Assembly (NCBI GenBank): GCA_037200985.1
Contig: JBBCGJ010000001.1
Coordinates: 4,440,756-4,504,755 of the forward strand
Source: Rhizomicrobium sp.
GTDB lineage: Bacteria; Pseudomonadota; Alphaproteobacteria; Micropepsales; Micropepsaceae
Direction of reading: 5' to 3'
DNA: 64,000 nt
In this document: piece after piece, positions 1-8,223 of the stretch
Position numbering within the stretch: position 1 is the first letter of the stretch
Layout of the letters: each line of letters begins with the position of its first letter
Position numbers and translations under genes: made by a program
Notes under the pieces: generated by a model
What the model was told of the DNA's origin: nothing
Database searches by the model: none
Seen by the model: only the letters and a program-made list of their open reading frames with translations

Positions 1-1
1 C

Positions 2-742
2 CTGGACCTGAACCCCCGCCGCGACTGGAAGGGCGCGTTTCACGCCATCCGTGCGCTGATCGCCGAGCCCAACGACACTGCCCAGGTCTTCCTGATCATG
101 CGCGCCCTCAACGGCAGCGTAACGGCCCGCAATTATAACAGGCTGCTCCAGACCGCCGAAGGCGGCCGCATCGCCTATGAGCGGGTCGAGCTGGTCGACA
201 AGTTCATGGATCCGGACTTCCTGCGCGGCTTCGCGCCGGGCACGGTCGGCGCCGCCTATCGCGCCTTCCTGGAGAAGACCGGCTTCTCGGCCGCCGGCCT
301 GAAAGAGGTCGGCGAGCAGGTCCACGGCGCCGCTTTCGTCGCGCATCCCTATGCCTGGTTCGGCCGGCGCGAGCGCGACATCCACGATATCTGGCACGTG
401 CTGACCGGCTATCAGGCCGACGATCCCTTGGGCGAGCTCTGCCTCGTCGCCTTCTCCTATGCGCAGACCAAAGGTCTCGGCTGGGGCTTCATCGCGGCGA
501 TGGGTGTGCTCGACAACCTGCGCGAGCCGCAGGGCCGCCTCGTCGCCCGCGCCGTGTGGGAGGGCTATACCCATGGCCGCGACGCCGCCTGGCTGCATGG
601 CGAGGACATCGAGAAGCTGTTCGCCGAACCGCTCGACGCCGCCCGCGCGCGGCTCAAGATCGCGGAGCCGGTGGAATATCAGCGCCTCAAGGCGATGGAG
701 ACCGCGCCGTCTGCGTTGGCAGCAACGGCCTCGGCGTCGTAG
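2..742 (+). CDS. coq4: Ubiquinone biosynthesis protein COQ4 (5' end outside window)
   Basis: COQ4-family protein, which takes part in coenzyme Q assembly; human COQ4 has been shown to remove and replace the C1 carboxyl of the quinone ring precursor. The frame is open from base 2, so the start lies upstream; 246 codons are visible. The diagnostic zinc-ligand motif HDIWH sits at bases 383-397, followed by VLTGY and a Glu 13 residues after the second His, as in the family. The following stretch AFSYAQTKGLGWG is also family-like. A palindromic repeat starts 11 bases after the stop. Family assignment is firm; the reaction is taken from family knowledge. Confidence 0.9.
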   Translation: MDLNPRRDWKGAFHAIRALIAEPNDTAQVFLIMRALNGSVTARNYNRLLQTAEGGRIAYERVELVDKFMDPDFLRGFAPGTVGAAYRAFLEKTGFSAAGLKEVGEQVHGAAFVAHPYAWFGRRERDIHDIWHVLTGYQADDPLGELCLVAFSYAQTKGLGWGFIAAMGVLDNLREPQGRLVARAVWEGYTHGRDAAWLHGEDIEKLFAEPLDAARARLKIAEPVEYQRLKAMETAPSALAATASAS

Positions 743-752
743 CAAAAAAGTT

Positions 753-838
753 GTCATGGCCCGCGAATGCGGGCCACCCAGGTGACATCTGCTCAGTCGG
801 TTTCAACTGGGTCCGCCGCATTCGCGGCGGATGACACC
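753..838. repeat. Palindromic intergenic repeat (REP/BIME-like, GTCATGGCCCGC family)
   Basis: Two hairpin units face each other across a roughly 25-base spacer: GTCATGGCCCGCGAATGCGG on the left and a GCCGCATTCGCGGCGGATGAC unit on the right. The same architecture (GTCATGCCCGC...GCGGGAATGAC) recurs at 10097, 35294, 47824 and 54528. It lies between coq4 and the convergent acyl-CoA ligase gene, so it may serve as a bidirectional transcription stop, but that is inference. Confidence 0.8.
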
Positions 839-884
839 TGTTGTTGTTGCCATTGTTGAATGCAGCGAACTTCAATCGCGCCGC

Positions 885-2354
885 TCAACCCTTCTTCACC
901 CGCGCATCGCGCAGCGCCGTGCGCCGCACCTTTCCCGCGTCGTCGCGAACGTTCTCGTCCACCAGCTCGAAGCTGCGCGGCTGCTTGTAGATCACCAGCC
1001 GCTCCGCCAGATGCCGCTTCAGCTCCTCGATATCGAGCCCCGGCCGCGGCTGCACGATCGCGTGCACAAGGTTGCCCAGCTCCTCATGCGGCAGCCCGAT
1101 CACCGCGCTCGACGCGACCAGCGGATGCTCGTCCAGCGCCGCCTCGATCTCCGCCGGATAGACATTGGCGCCGCCGACCAGGATCATGTCGGTGCGCCGG
1201 TCGGCGAGATAGAGATAGCCCTCTTCGTCGAACCAGCCGATATCGCCGATGCTCTCCCAGCCGCCGGGCAGGGTGCGCGCCTCCGCCCCGACATAGCGAT
1301 AGGTCGGCGGCAGGCTGGGATCGTGGCGCATATAGATCTCGCCGGTCTCGCCCGGCGGCAGCGCCCGGCCCTGCGCGTCGAACGCCTTCATCTCGCCGCC
1401 CGGCATCACCCGGCCGACCGAGTCGCGATGGGTCAGCCATTCGGGCCCGGAAATCGTCGTCGCGGCCTGCGCCTCGGTGCCGCCATAGAGCTCCCAGATC
1501 GCGTCGGCGCCCAGCCATTCGATCCATTGCTCCTTCAGAAGCGGCGGGCAGGGCGCCGCGAGATGCCACACGGTCTTGAGGCTGGAGACGTCGAAATCCG
1601 TGCGGTTGGGCAGCCGCCAGATCCGGCTCATCATCGTCGGCACCAGATAGATCCAGTTCGCGCGATGGCGCTCGATCTCGCGGAGCGTCGCCTCGGCGTC
1701 GAATTTCGGCATCACGATGACATGCGCGCCGGCGTTCAGCGCGCCGAAGACATTGGCGAACGGCCCGTTGTGATAGAGCGGCCCGGGCATCAGCGCCACC
1801 GTATCGGCGGTGTGGCGCCAGAAGCTCGTCGCCCCGCCGCCCTTGGCCGTCAGGCCCGCGGTGCCCGAGACGATCAGCTTGGGCCGCCCGGTCGAGCCGC
1901 CGCTGGTCGGCGCCTTCCAGGACGGCGAGACCGCGTCGGGCAGGTCGCTCTCGTCGGCGGAGGCCGCCAGCAATTCGCCGCTCGACACCACCGGCCTTGG
2001 CGAGGCCAGCGGCGTATCGCTGACCACGATGGGCGCATCGGCGAGCTCGACGATCGCGGCCAGTTCGCTTGCCGGCAGGCGCGACGACACCGGCTGCGGC
2101 ACCGCGCCGATCTTCCAGCAGGCATAGCAGACCTCGACGAAGGGCACGCCATTGGGCAGCGCGATGGTCAGGAAATCGCCGTGGCCGACGCCCTTAGCCA
2201 GAAGGCCGCGCGCCATCCGGTTGGAGCGCCGATGCAGTTCGGCCCAGGTCAGCGTCACATCCTGCGAGGTGATTGCGGGCGCGTCCGGCTTCTGCGCCGC
2301 GATCTCCGCCAGCCGCGCACCGATGGAGATGGCTTCGACGCCCGCTGCCGACAT
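885..2354 (-). CDS. AMP-dependent acyl-CoA ligase
   Basis: ANL-superfamily ligase (489 aa) that activates a carboxylic acid as acyl-AMP and transfers it to CoA. All core motifs are in order: the phosphate-binding loop TSGGSTGRPK near residue 150, YGGTEAQ near 290, GDIGWFDEEGYLYLADR near 370, GGANVYPAEIEAAL near 394, and the catalytic Lys in GKVRRTALR near 474. I chose the ATG at 2354 (MSAAGVEAIS) because the open frame upstream runs into an inverted repeat and has no family similarity. The substrate is unknown; nearby fad-like genes suggest a fatty, aromatic or sterol-type acid, which is inference. Confidence 0.88.
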   Translation of the reverse strand: MSAAGVEAISIGARLAEIAAQKPDAPAITSQDVTLTWAELHRRSNRMARGLLAKGVGHGDFLTIALPNGVPFVEVCYACWKIGAVPQPVSSRLPASELAAIVELADAPIVVSDTPLASPRPVVSSGELLAASADESDLPDAVSPSWKAPTSGGSTGRPKLIVSGTAGLTAKGGGATSFWRHTADTVALMPGPLYHNGPFANVFGALNAGAHVIVMPKFDAEATLREIERHRANWIYLVPTMMSRIWRLPNRTDFDVSSLKTVWHLAAPCPPLLKEQWIEWLGADAIWELYGGTEAQAATTISGPEWLTHRDSVGRVMPGGEMKAFDAQGRALPPGETGEIYMRHDPSLPPTYRYVGAEARTLPGGWESIGDIGWFDEEGYLYLADRRTDMILVGGANVYPAEIEAALDEHPLVASSAVIGLPHEELGNLVHAIVQPRPGLDIEELKRHLAERLVIYKQPRSFELVDENVRDDAGKVRRTALRDARVKKG

Positions 2355-2440
2355 GATTCCGCCCGTTATCGATTTTGCCGCATCGTTACGGCGGGCACCG
2401 CGCGAGTCAAATCCGCTGCGGCGCGAGGCGCCAACAATCT

Positions 2441-2502
2441 CACGCGGAGCCGCGGAGACGCGGAGTTCGTCACGAACCTCCGCGACTCCGCGCCTCCGCG
2501 TG
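2441..2502. repeat. Inverted repeat built from three short direct units
   Basis: Three tandem copies of an 8-base unit ending CGCGGAG are followed, after a short loop, by three copies of the complementary unit CTCCGCG, giving a long GC-rich hairpin (outer arms CACGCGGAG and CTCCGCGTG). It lies just upstream of the acyl-CoA ligase and directly after the stop of the marC-like gene on the same strand, so it could act as a transcription barrier between them. Confidence 0.7.
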
Positions 2503-2509
2503 AATCCCA

Positions 2510-3139
2510 TTAACGGAACAGCCCGCTGTCGCTGAGCCCGTCGAAGATGAACTGCATCGCCAGCGCCGCCAGCAGCACGCCGGAGACGCGCGCGATGACC
2601 GCGGCGCCGGTCTTGCGCAGCACCCGCATCAGCCGGTCCGACGCCAGCATCGCCAGGAAGGTCAAAAGGATGATCGCGCCCAGCGCCGCCAGCACGGCGG
2701 CGGCGTCCAGCGGTCCATGCGTCTTGCCCATCAGAAGCACCACCGCCGTCATGCTGCCCGGCCCGGCGGTCAGCGGAATGGCGAGCGGGAAGACCGCGAC
2801 GTCGGTCTCATGGCTCTGCGCCTCGTTCGCCTCGGTCGGCGTGATGGAGGAGATCGCCGAATGCTGCGCCAGGAGGAGGTCCGCCGCCACCATGAGCAGC
2901 AGCACGCCGCCTGCGGTGCGGAAGGCGGGCAGGCCGACGCCGATCAGGTCCAGGAGCTGGACGCCGCCGAGCGCGAAGGCCGTCAACACCACCGCCGACA
3001 CGATGGCCGAGACGATGGCGGTGTTGCGCCGCTCGGCCTTCGCCATGCCGGCGGTCAGCGCCAGGAACATGGACCCGACCTCGACCGGCCCGACGGCGAC
3101 GAACAGCGTGGCGAAAGCGGTGGGAAAGAGATGGAACAT
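2510..3139 (-). CDS. MarC-family integral membrane protein
   Basis: About 209 aa with six hydrophobic segments, matching the MarC/UPF0056 family. The N-terminus MFHLFPTAFATLFVAVGPVE has the family pattern (helix one ending in a GP turn). A central AVFPLAIPLTAGPGSM matches the conserved PLAxPxLaGPG signature. Function in the family is not settled; the early link to multiple antibiotic resistance was withdrawn. An in-frame ATG at 3151 would add four residues; neither start has a strong ribosome site. The gene is divergent from the toxin-antitoxin pair at 3237. Confidence 0.85.
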   Translation of the reverse strand: MFHLFPTAFATLFVAVGPVEVGSMFLALTAGMAKAERRNTAIVSAIVSAVVLTAFALGGVQLLDLIGVGLPAFRTAGGVLLLMVAADLLLAQHSAISSITPTEANEAQSHETDVAVFPLAIPLTAGPGSMTAVVLLMGKTHGPLDAAAVLAALGAIILLTFLAMLASDRLMRVLRKTGAAVIARVSGVLLAALAMQFIFDGLSDSGLFR

Positions 3140-3187
3140 GGCGGAGCCCATATCCGTCGTCGCGGCGCCCGGCAAGGGCCGCCGTGC

Positions 3188-3216
3188 TTGCACGTACGGC
3201 GTCCGTACGCTAGGTT
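3188..3216 (+). promoter_or_regulatory. Promoter with embedded operator for the TacA/TacT-like pair
   Basis: A sigma70-like -35 (TTGCAC, 3188-3193) and -10 (TAGGTT, 3211-3216) are separated by 17 bases. The spacer is filled by a perfect inverted repeat, CGTACGG-CGT-CCGTACG, at 3193-3209. A palindrome in the promoter spacer just upstream of an RHH antitoxin gene is the expected place for autoregulation by the antitoxin-toxin complex. The positions are seen directly; binding is inferred. Confidence 0.6.
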
Positions 3217-3236
3217 CAGCCTTGGAGATACCACAC

Positions 3237-3515
3237 ATGGCCGGCCCCACTGCCATCCGCGACGACCGCATCGAACTGCGCGCCAGCAAGGAAGAAAAGC
3301 GCCTGCTGGTCGCCGCGGCCGCCGAGGAACGTCTGGACGTGACGAGCTTCATCATGCGCCGTGTCATGCCGGCCGCGCGCGAGGTCGTGGAGCGGTCGGA
3401 GCGGATTGCGCTGTCGGAACGCGATTCCGCACGGGTTCTGAAGCTTCTCGAGAATCCGCCCAAGCCGACGCCCGCTCTGTTGGCCGCCGCGCGCAGGCGC
3501 TTGCTGCGCAAGTGA
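3237..3515 (+). CDS. DUF1778 (TacA-type) antitoxin
   Basis: A 92-residue protein with the DUF1778 ribbon-helix-helix pattern: the N-terminal RDDRIELRASKEEKRLLVAA forms the DNA-binding RHH, and the C-terminal tail (ALSERDSARVLKLLENPPKP) matches the toxin-neutralising region, with the SERDS and LLENPP elements typical of TacA. The ATG at 3237 has GGAG 10 bases upstream. The gene overlaps the downstream GNAT toxin by 3 bases (its TGA is at 3513-3515, the toxin GTG at 3512). Pairing, order and size are all standard for TacAT. Confidence 0.9.
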   Translation: MAGPTAIRDDRIELRASKEEKRLLVAAAAEERLDVTSFIMRRVMPAAREVVERSERIALSERDSARVLKLLENPPKPTPALLAAARRRLLRK

Positions 3516-4039
3516 GCGTTGCCTGGCATGAGACGGCCATCGGCAAGCAGCATGATCGCAGGCGGTTCGACTGCGGAGTCGCGGCGCTGAACGACTATCT
3601 CATGCGCTTCGCCCGGCAGAACCACGAGAGCGGCGGCGCCAAGACGTTCCTGGCGGTCGCCCCCGATGAGCCGAACCGCGTTCTCGGCTACTACACGATC
3701 AGCCCCGGCGCCGTCGCGTTTGCCAGCGTTCCGCCAAGGATGGCGCGCGGCCTCGGGCGCTATGAGGTGCCGGTTTTTCGGCTCGGGCGCCTGGCCGTCG
3801 ATCGTTCGGCGCAAGGCCAGGGCCTGGGCGCCGACCTTCTGCTCGCGGCCGGCGAGCGATGTCTGGCGGTCGCCGCCGAGGTGGGCGGCATCGCGCTCGC
3901 GATTGACGCCAAGGACGACGCTGCCGCCCGATGGTATCTGCGTTTCGGCGCGTTGCGATTGCTCGACGAACCTCTTCGTCTGGTTCTTCCGCTCGACACC
4001 GTCGCGCAAGCCCTGGCGCGCGCTGCGCCGGGTCGATGA
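3512..4039 (+). CDS. GNAT acetyltransferase toxin (TacT-type)
   Basis: A 175-residue GNAT-fold protein. TacT toxins acetylate the amino group of charged aminoacyl-tRNA and block translation. The start is GTG at 3512, giving MSVAWHETAIGKQHDRRRFD; the RRFDCGVAALNDYL stretch is a hallmark of this toxin group. The acetyl-CoA loop is RLAVDRSAQGQGLGADLL (motif RxxQGxG), and a C-terminal WYLRFGA contains the usual Tyr. Translation is coupled to the antitoxin through the GTGA overlap. The reaction is from family knowledge. Confidence 0.88.
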   Translation: MSVAWHETAIGKQHDRRRFDCGVAALNDYLMRFARQNHESGGAKTFLAVAPDEPNRVLGYYTISPGAVAFASVPPRMARGLGRYEVPVFRLGRLAVDRSAQGQGLGADLLLAAGERCLAVAAEVGGIALAIDAKDDAAARWYLRFGALRLLDEPLRLVLPLDTVAQALARAAPGR

Positions 4040-4042
4040 CAT

Positions 4043-4834
4043 TCACCCCTTGAGGAATTCCACCATGTCCGGCAGCGCGGCGCGGTCCTGGAGGATGAAC
4101 ATGTGGCCGCCCTCGTAGAACCGCAGCACCGATCCCGCGATCCGCGCCGCCATCTTCTCCTGCGTCGCCGGCAGCGCGACGCCGTCATAGCGGCCCGCCG
4201 CGATCATCACGGGACACGCGATCTGCGCCAACCGGTCATAGGTGTCGTGATGCGACCGGGCTTCGACCTGGCGGCGCGCGCCCATCGCATGGCCGGGCTC
4301 GCCGGCGTATGGATCGGTCGCGGCGACGAACTGCTCGTACATGTCCGGATTGGCTTTCTGCCAGGCCGCGTCGCGCCGCGTGTCGTAGACGGGGATGAGG
4401 CGCCGCGCCCGCTCCACGCGGTCCAGTTCCTCCAGCTCGTGGAGCGCAAAGGACGCGCCGCCCGCCCCGCCCGGCGAGGTGCAGCCGAGCACCAGCCGCT
4501 CGACCTTCGCAGGATGCCGGAGCACGAATTCCTGCGCCACCATCCCGCCGAACGACAGGCCGATCACCCGCGCACTCGCCCAGCCGACGGCGTCCATCAG
4601 CCGCGCCGCATCGTCGGCATAGTCGGCCATGGAATAGGGCACGTCCGGCTTGGAGGTCTGCCCCAGCCCGCGCTGGTCGTAGGACAGGATATCGAACGCC
4701 TTGGGAAACGGCCCGTCCATCGGACTGGGCTTCATCCGAAGATCGGAACCCGAGCCGGAAATGAACAGCAGCCGCGGCCCGCTGCCCGCCCGCTCGTAAT
4801 AGATGTCGATGTCGCCGGCCGTTACGAATGGCAT
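4043..4834 (-). CDS. Alpha/beta hydrolase
   Basis: A 263-residue alpha/beta-hydrolase. The nucleophile elbow is GLSFGG (Ser near residue 97), the likely acid is in AGRYDGVAL, and the His is in EGGHMF near the C-terminus. SYDQRGLGQTSKPD after strand four is also characteristic. The ATG at 4834 has GGAG about 10 bases upstream. The stop is 3 bases from the convergent toxin gene. Substrate cannot be inferred; the family includes esterases and carbon-carbon hydrolases. Confidence 0.85.
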   Translation of the reverse strand: MPFVTAGDIDIYYERAGSGPRLLFISGSGSDLRMKPSPMDGPFPKAFDILSYDQRGLGQTSKPDVPYSMADYADDAARLMDAVGWASARVIGLSFGGMVAQEFVLRHPAKVERLVLGCTSPGGAGGASFALHELEELDRVERARRLIPVYDTRRDAAWQKANPDMYEQFVAATDPYAGEPGHAMGARRQVEARSHHDTYDRLAQIACPVMIAAGRYDGVALPATQEKMAARIAGSVLRFYEGGHMFILQDRAALPDMVEFLKG

Positions 4835-4916
4835 GGTGTTCTCCGATGCGGCCGTCCGGATCGTGATGCCGGACCGCCTTCTGACAGGTAAGACGAGGCG
4901 AAGAGCGTACGACGCC

Positions 4917-7001
4917 TCACCGCAGGTCGGCGAACTTCTTGCCCTCGGCCGCCAGCGTCTCCAGCAGTGCCGCGGGCTTGAACGCATCGCCCATCGTCGC
5001 CTGGAATTCCTTCAGCTTGGCGAGCACCTTGTCGAGGCCGATCTGGTCGGCGAAGAACATCGGGCCGCCGCGATAGACCGGCCAGCCATAGCCGTTCACC
5101 CACACCACATCGATGTCGCTGGGGCGGATCGCCTTCTTCTCCTCGAGAATCTTCGCGCCCTCATTGATCATCGGATAGAGGCAGCGTTCCAAAATCTCGT
5201 CGTCCGGAATCGTGCGCGGGTTCTTGCCCGACTTGGCGACGAAATCGCGGATGATCTTCTCCGTCACCGGGCTCGGCTTGGCGGCACGCGTTTCCGGGTC
5301 GTAGTCGTAATAGCCGGCGCCGGTCTTCTGGCCGCGGCGGTCCGCCTCGCACAGGACGTCGCGGATGGTCTCGCCATGGCTCTTCTCCTTCACCCAGCCG
5401 ATGTCGAGGCCGGCGAGGTCGCTCATCGCGAACGGCCCCATCGGAAAGCCGAAATCGTAGAGCACGCGGTCGATATCCCACGGCATCGCGCCTTCCAGCA
5501 CCATCTTCTGCGCCTCGCGCCCGCGCGCGCCCAGGATGCGGTTGCCGACGAAGCCCGGGCACACGCCTACCAGCACCGCGATCTTGCCGATCGTCTTGGC
5601 GAGCTTCATCGAGGTCGCGATCGCCTCCTTCGAAGTGTGATCGGCGCGCACGATCTCCAAGAGCTTCATCACATTGGCCGGCGAGAAGAAGTGCAGGCCG
5701 ATGACGGCTTCCGGGCGCTTGGTCACGCTCGCGATCTCGTCGATGTCGAGGCCCGAGGTGTTGGTCGCCAGGATGGCGCCCGGCTTCACGATGGCGTCGA
5801 GCCTGGTGAAGATGTCTTTCTTGATGTCCATGCGCTCGAACACCGCCTCGATCACGAGGTCGCAATCGGCGAGCGCGGACATGTCGAGCGAGCCGGTGAA
5901 CATCGCCATGCGCTTGTCGACCTCCGACAGCGGGAAGCGGCCGTTCTTGGCGCTGCGCTCGTAATTGCCGCGCACGACTTTGAGGCCGCGGTCCAGCGCG
6001 TCCTGCTTGACCTCCACGATGGTCACCGGAATGCCGGCATTGACGAAGTTCATCGCGATGCCGCCGCCCATCGTCCCGGCGCCGATGATGCCCACCTTCT
6101 TGATCGGGATGAGCTTGGTGTCGTCCGGCACGTCGGGAATCTTGTTCGCCTGGCGTTCGGCGAAGAAGTAATAGCGCTGCGCCGCCGATTGCGGCCCGGT
6201 CATCACCTCGATGAACAGCTTGCGCTCGACCTTGAGCCCGTCCTCGAAGGGCAGGTTCACCGCCGCTTCGATGCACTGGATGTTGGCTTCGGGCGCCTTG
6301 AAGCCGCGGAATTTGCGCGCATTCGCCTTGCGGAAATTCGCGAAGATCTCCGGACGGCCCTTGGCCGCGTCGGTCTTGGTGTTGTTGTCGCGCACCTTCA
6401 CCAGCGGCTTGTTCTCGGCCAGCACCTTCCGCGCGAAGGCGATGGCGCCCTCCTTCAGCTTGCCCTCGTCGGCCAGCGCGTCGACCAGCCCCATGGCGAG
6501 GCATTCCTTGGCCGGCACATGGCTGCCGCTCGTCACCATCTCCAGCGCCTTCTCCACGCCGGCGATGCGCGGCAGGCGTTGGGTGCCGCCCGCGCCCGGC
6601 AGCAGGCCGAGATTGACCTCCGGCAGGCCGCAGCGCGCGCTTGGGCTCGCGACGCGGTAATGCGCGCACAGCGCGACCTCGAGCCCGCCGCCCAGCGCGG
6701 TGCCGTGGATCGCCGCGATCACCGGCTTCGGGCTGTCCTCCATCATCGCCTGCACGTCGAATAGCGAGGCGCCCTTCATGGCGCCGCCGAATTCGGAGAT
6801 GTCGGCGCCGGCGATGAAGGTGCGGCCCTCGCAGATCAGCACGATGGCCTTGACCTCAGGATCTTCGATCGCCGCCTGGAAGCCGCCGAACAGCCCGTCG
6901 CGGACATTCGCCGACAGCGCGTTGACCGGCGGGGAGTTCAGCGTGATCACGCCGATCTCGCCGTCCTTGGAAAAGTCGGTCACGGAATTGATGGCCGTCA
7001 T
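4917..7001 (-). CDS. Bifunctional enoyl-CoA hydratase / 3-hydroxyacyl-CoA dehydrogenase
   Basis: Fatty-acid beta-oxidation alpha subunit (694 aa, FadB/FadJ type): hydrates enoyl-CoA and oxidises the 3-hydroxyacyl-CoA product. The N-terminal crotonase domain carries the oxyanion residues in GADISEFGG and the [17 protein letters not shown] block with active-site Glu near 108 and 128. The Rossmann motif [11 protein letters not shown] is at about residue 304, and [15 protein letters not shown] marks the dehydrogenase His. Start ATG 7001 follows GGGAGCAG. No thiolase lies beside it, so the partner is encoded elsewhere. The TetR gene just upstream on the same strand is a plausible regulator. Confidence 0.93.
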   Translation of the reverse strand: MTAINSVTDFSKDGEIGVITLNSPPVNALSANVRDGLFGGFQAAIEDPEVKAIVLICEGRTFIAGADISEFGGAMKGASLFDVQAMMEDSPKPVIAAIHGTALGGGLEVALCAHYRVASPSARCGLPEVNLGLLPGAGGTQRLPRIAGVEKALEMVTSGSHVPAKECLAMGLVDALADEGKLKEGAIAFARKVLAENKPLVKVRDNNTKTDAAKGRPEIFANFRKANARKFRGFKAPEANIQCIEAAVNLPFEDGLKVERKLFIEVMTGPQSAAQRYYFFAERQANKIPDVPDDTKLIPIKKVGIIGAGTMGGGIAMNFVNAGIPVTIVEVKQDALDRGLKVVRGNYERSAKNGRFPLSEVDKRMAMFTGSLDMSALADCDLVIEAVFERMDIKKDIFTRLDAIVKPGAILATNTSGLDIDEIASVTKRPEAVIGLHFFSPANVMKLLEIVRADHTSKEAIATSMKLAKTIGKIAVLVGVCPGFVGNRILGARGREAQKMVLEGAMPWDIDRVLYDFGFPMGPFAMSDLAGLDIGWVKEKSHGETIRDVLCEADRRGQKTGAGYYDYDPETRAAKPSPVTEKIIRDFVAKSGKNPRTIPDDEILERCLYPMINEGAKILEEKKAIRPSDIDVVWVNGYGWPVYRGGPMFFADQIGLDKVLAKLKEFQATMGDAFKPAALLETLAAEGKKFADLR

Positions 7002-7097
7002 GGCGCTGCTCCCGGTGGTTTCTGGATGTTCGGCGGCCGACAAAAAATCAGGGCGGGGGACGGAAGTCGAGTCGTTTCCCAAGCTGACGCAGCGTCG

Positions 7098-7697
7098 CTA
7101 TTCCGCCAGCGCGGCCGCCAGCGCCTTTGCGATGCGGCGCGAGAACGCCGCCATGTCCTCCTTGCCGCCGCTCTCGTACCAGCGCTGCGAGGCGACGCGC
7201 AGCGCGCCGACCGCCGTCATCGCCGCCAGCCGCGCCTTGAGGTCGTCCTTCTTGAGGCCCTTGCGCGCCGCGAGCGCCGCGGCCAGCGCCTCTTCCAGCC
7301 GCCCGTATTTCATCTGGCTGCGGTCCTTCAGCGCCGGCGTCTCGTTCACCAGCCGGGCCAGCGCGAAGGCCTCGTCGCGGCCATACGGCGTGGCGCAGGC
7401 GGCGATGGCGTTGGCCGCGATGGCGAGGAGCGGCTGGTCGGCGCGCTCGCGCGTCGCCGCCGCCACGATGTCGTCGCTGGTCGAATCGAGCCAGGCGAAG
7501 GCGAGGTCTTCCTTGGATTCGAAATAGTGGAAGAAGGTGCGCCGCGAGATGCCGGCGGCAGCGGCGATGTCGTCGAGCGTCGTGCCGTCGAAGCCGCGCT
7601 TGACGAACAGCTTGAGCGCACTCTCGATGATCCGCGCCCGCGTCTCGGCCCGCTTGCGCTCGCGGTGGCCAGCGCCCGGAGGCAACCCGGTCCTCAC
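7098..7697 (-). CDS. TetR-family transcriptional regulator
   Basis: A 199-residue TetR repressor. The N-terminal HTH runs from ARIIESALKLFVKRGFDGTT through the recognition helix ISRRTFFHYFESKEDL. The C-terminal half is the variable ligand domain. I chose the GTG at 7697 because it overlaps the stop of the upstream gene (GTGA), which makes the two genes one translationally coupled unit. Likely targets are the neighbouring acyl-CoA gene at 4917-7001 and its own promoter region near 8170, both inferred from position. Confidence 0.88.
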   Translation of the reverse strand: MRTGLPPGAGHRERKRAETRARIIESALKLFVKRGFDGTTLDDIAAAAGISRRTFFHYFESKEDLAFAWLDSTSDDIVAAATRERADQPLLAIAANAIAACATPYGRDEAFALARLVNETPALKDRSQMKYGRLEEALAAALAARKGLKKDDLKARLAAMTAVGALRVASQRWYESGGKEDMAAFSRRIAKALAAALAE

Positions 7698-8140
7698 GGC
7701 GTCTCGCCGAACACGGCCACCGCGCCGCACAGCGCGGCGAAGTTGCCGCCGAATGACCCGTCGATCGAGACCAGCATCATATCCGGCTCCGCCGCGATAA
7801 GCTGTGCGGCGACGGGGCGAATGCGGTCGACATCATGGAGATAACAGAACAGAACGCGCCACGGATTGTCATCCGCGTCCCAGAGCAACTCCGGCATCGC
7901 GCCGAGACGATGGATGCGGATGTCGTTCAGGATGCCGCCATCGACGAAGTCCTGAAACCCGAAATGACGCACGTTCCGGAGCACGATCTCCGTGCGTCCG
8001 CCGCCGACAGGCGCGATGCCGAACCGGAATATGCCATCTCCTGAAAATCCGAAGTCACACAGATTTCCGTCATGATAGCGAGCGCCCAGCAGCAGTCCCT
8101 GCGGGTCGGTCGTCCAGGCGATTTCGGTGCGCATCGTCAT
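7694..8140 (-). CDS. Conserved-looking hypothetical protein coupled to TetR
   Basis: I do not recognise this 148-residue protein. It has no signal peptide or membrane segment. Repeated short hydrophobic beta-like stretches (GLLLGARYHDGNLCDFGFSG, FRFGIAPVGGGRTEIVLRNV, DMMLVSIDGSFGGNF) suggest an all-beta soluble fold. Its stop overlaps the TetR start by 4 bases, and its ATG (8140) faces the SDR gene at 8224 across a short divergent promoter region. The coupling suggests a regulatory or accessory role, but nothing in the sequence shows which. Confidence 0.65.
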   Translation of the reverse strand: MTMRTEIAWTTDPQGLLLGARYHDGNLCDFGFSGDGIFRFGIAPVGGGRTEIVLRNVRHFGFQDFVDGGILNDIRIHRLGAMPELLWDADDNPWRVLFCYLHDVDRIRPVAAQLIAAEPDMMLVSIDGSFGGNFAALCGAVAVFGETP

Positions 8141-8168
8141 GCCGGCAGCCTAGGGATTTTTGCCCTTC

Positions 8169-8196
8169 TTGCAAATTTGCACTCGGTGCATATATC
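8169..8196 (+). promoter_or_regulatory. Divergent promoter region with two overlapping palindromes
   Basis: TTGCAA (8169-8174) and TATATC (8191-8196) spaced by 16 bases make a fair sigma70 promoter for the SDR gene. A perfect 12-base palindrome TGCAAATTTGCA (8170-8181) overlaps the -35, and a second dyad TGCAC-TCG-GTGCA (8178-8190) fills the spacer. The location between the TetR-containing operon (start 8140) and the SDR gene (start 8224) fits a TetR operator. Binding is inferred. Confidence 0.5.
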
Positions 8197-8223
8197 ATCG
8201 CGGCAACGCCGAAGGATCGCCCC

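Noticed and set aside
831-2513. Long plus-strand open frame opposite the acyl-CoA ligase
   Set aside because: It is the antisense shadow of a gene with complete catalytic motifs.
4803-6764. Long plus-strand open frame opposite the FadJ-like gene
   Set aside because: His/Arg/Asp-rich shadow translation; the minus strand encodes a full beta-oxidation enzyme.
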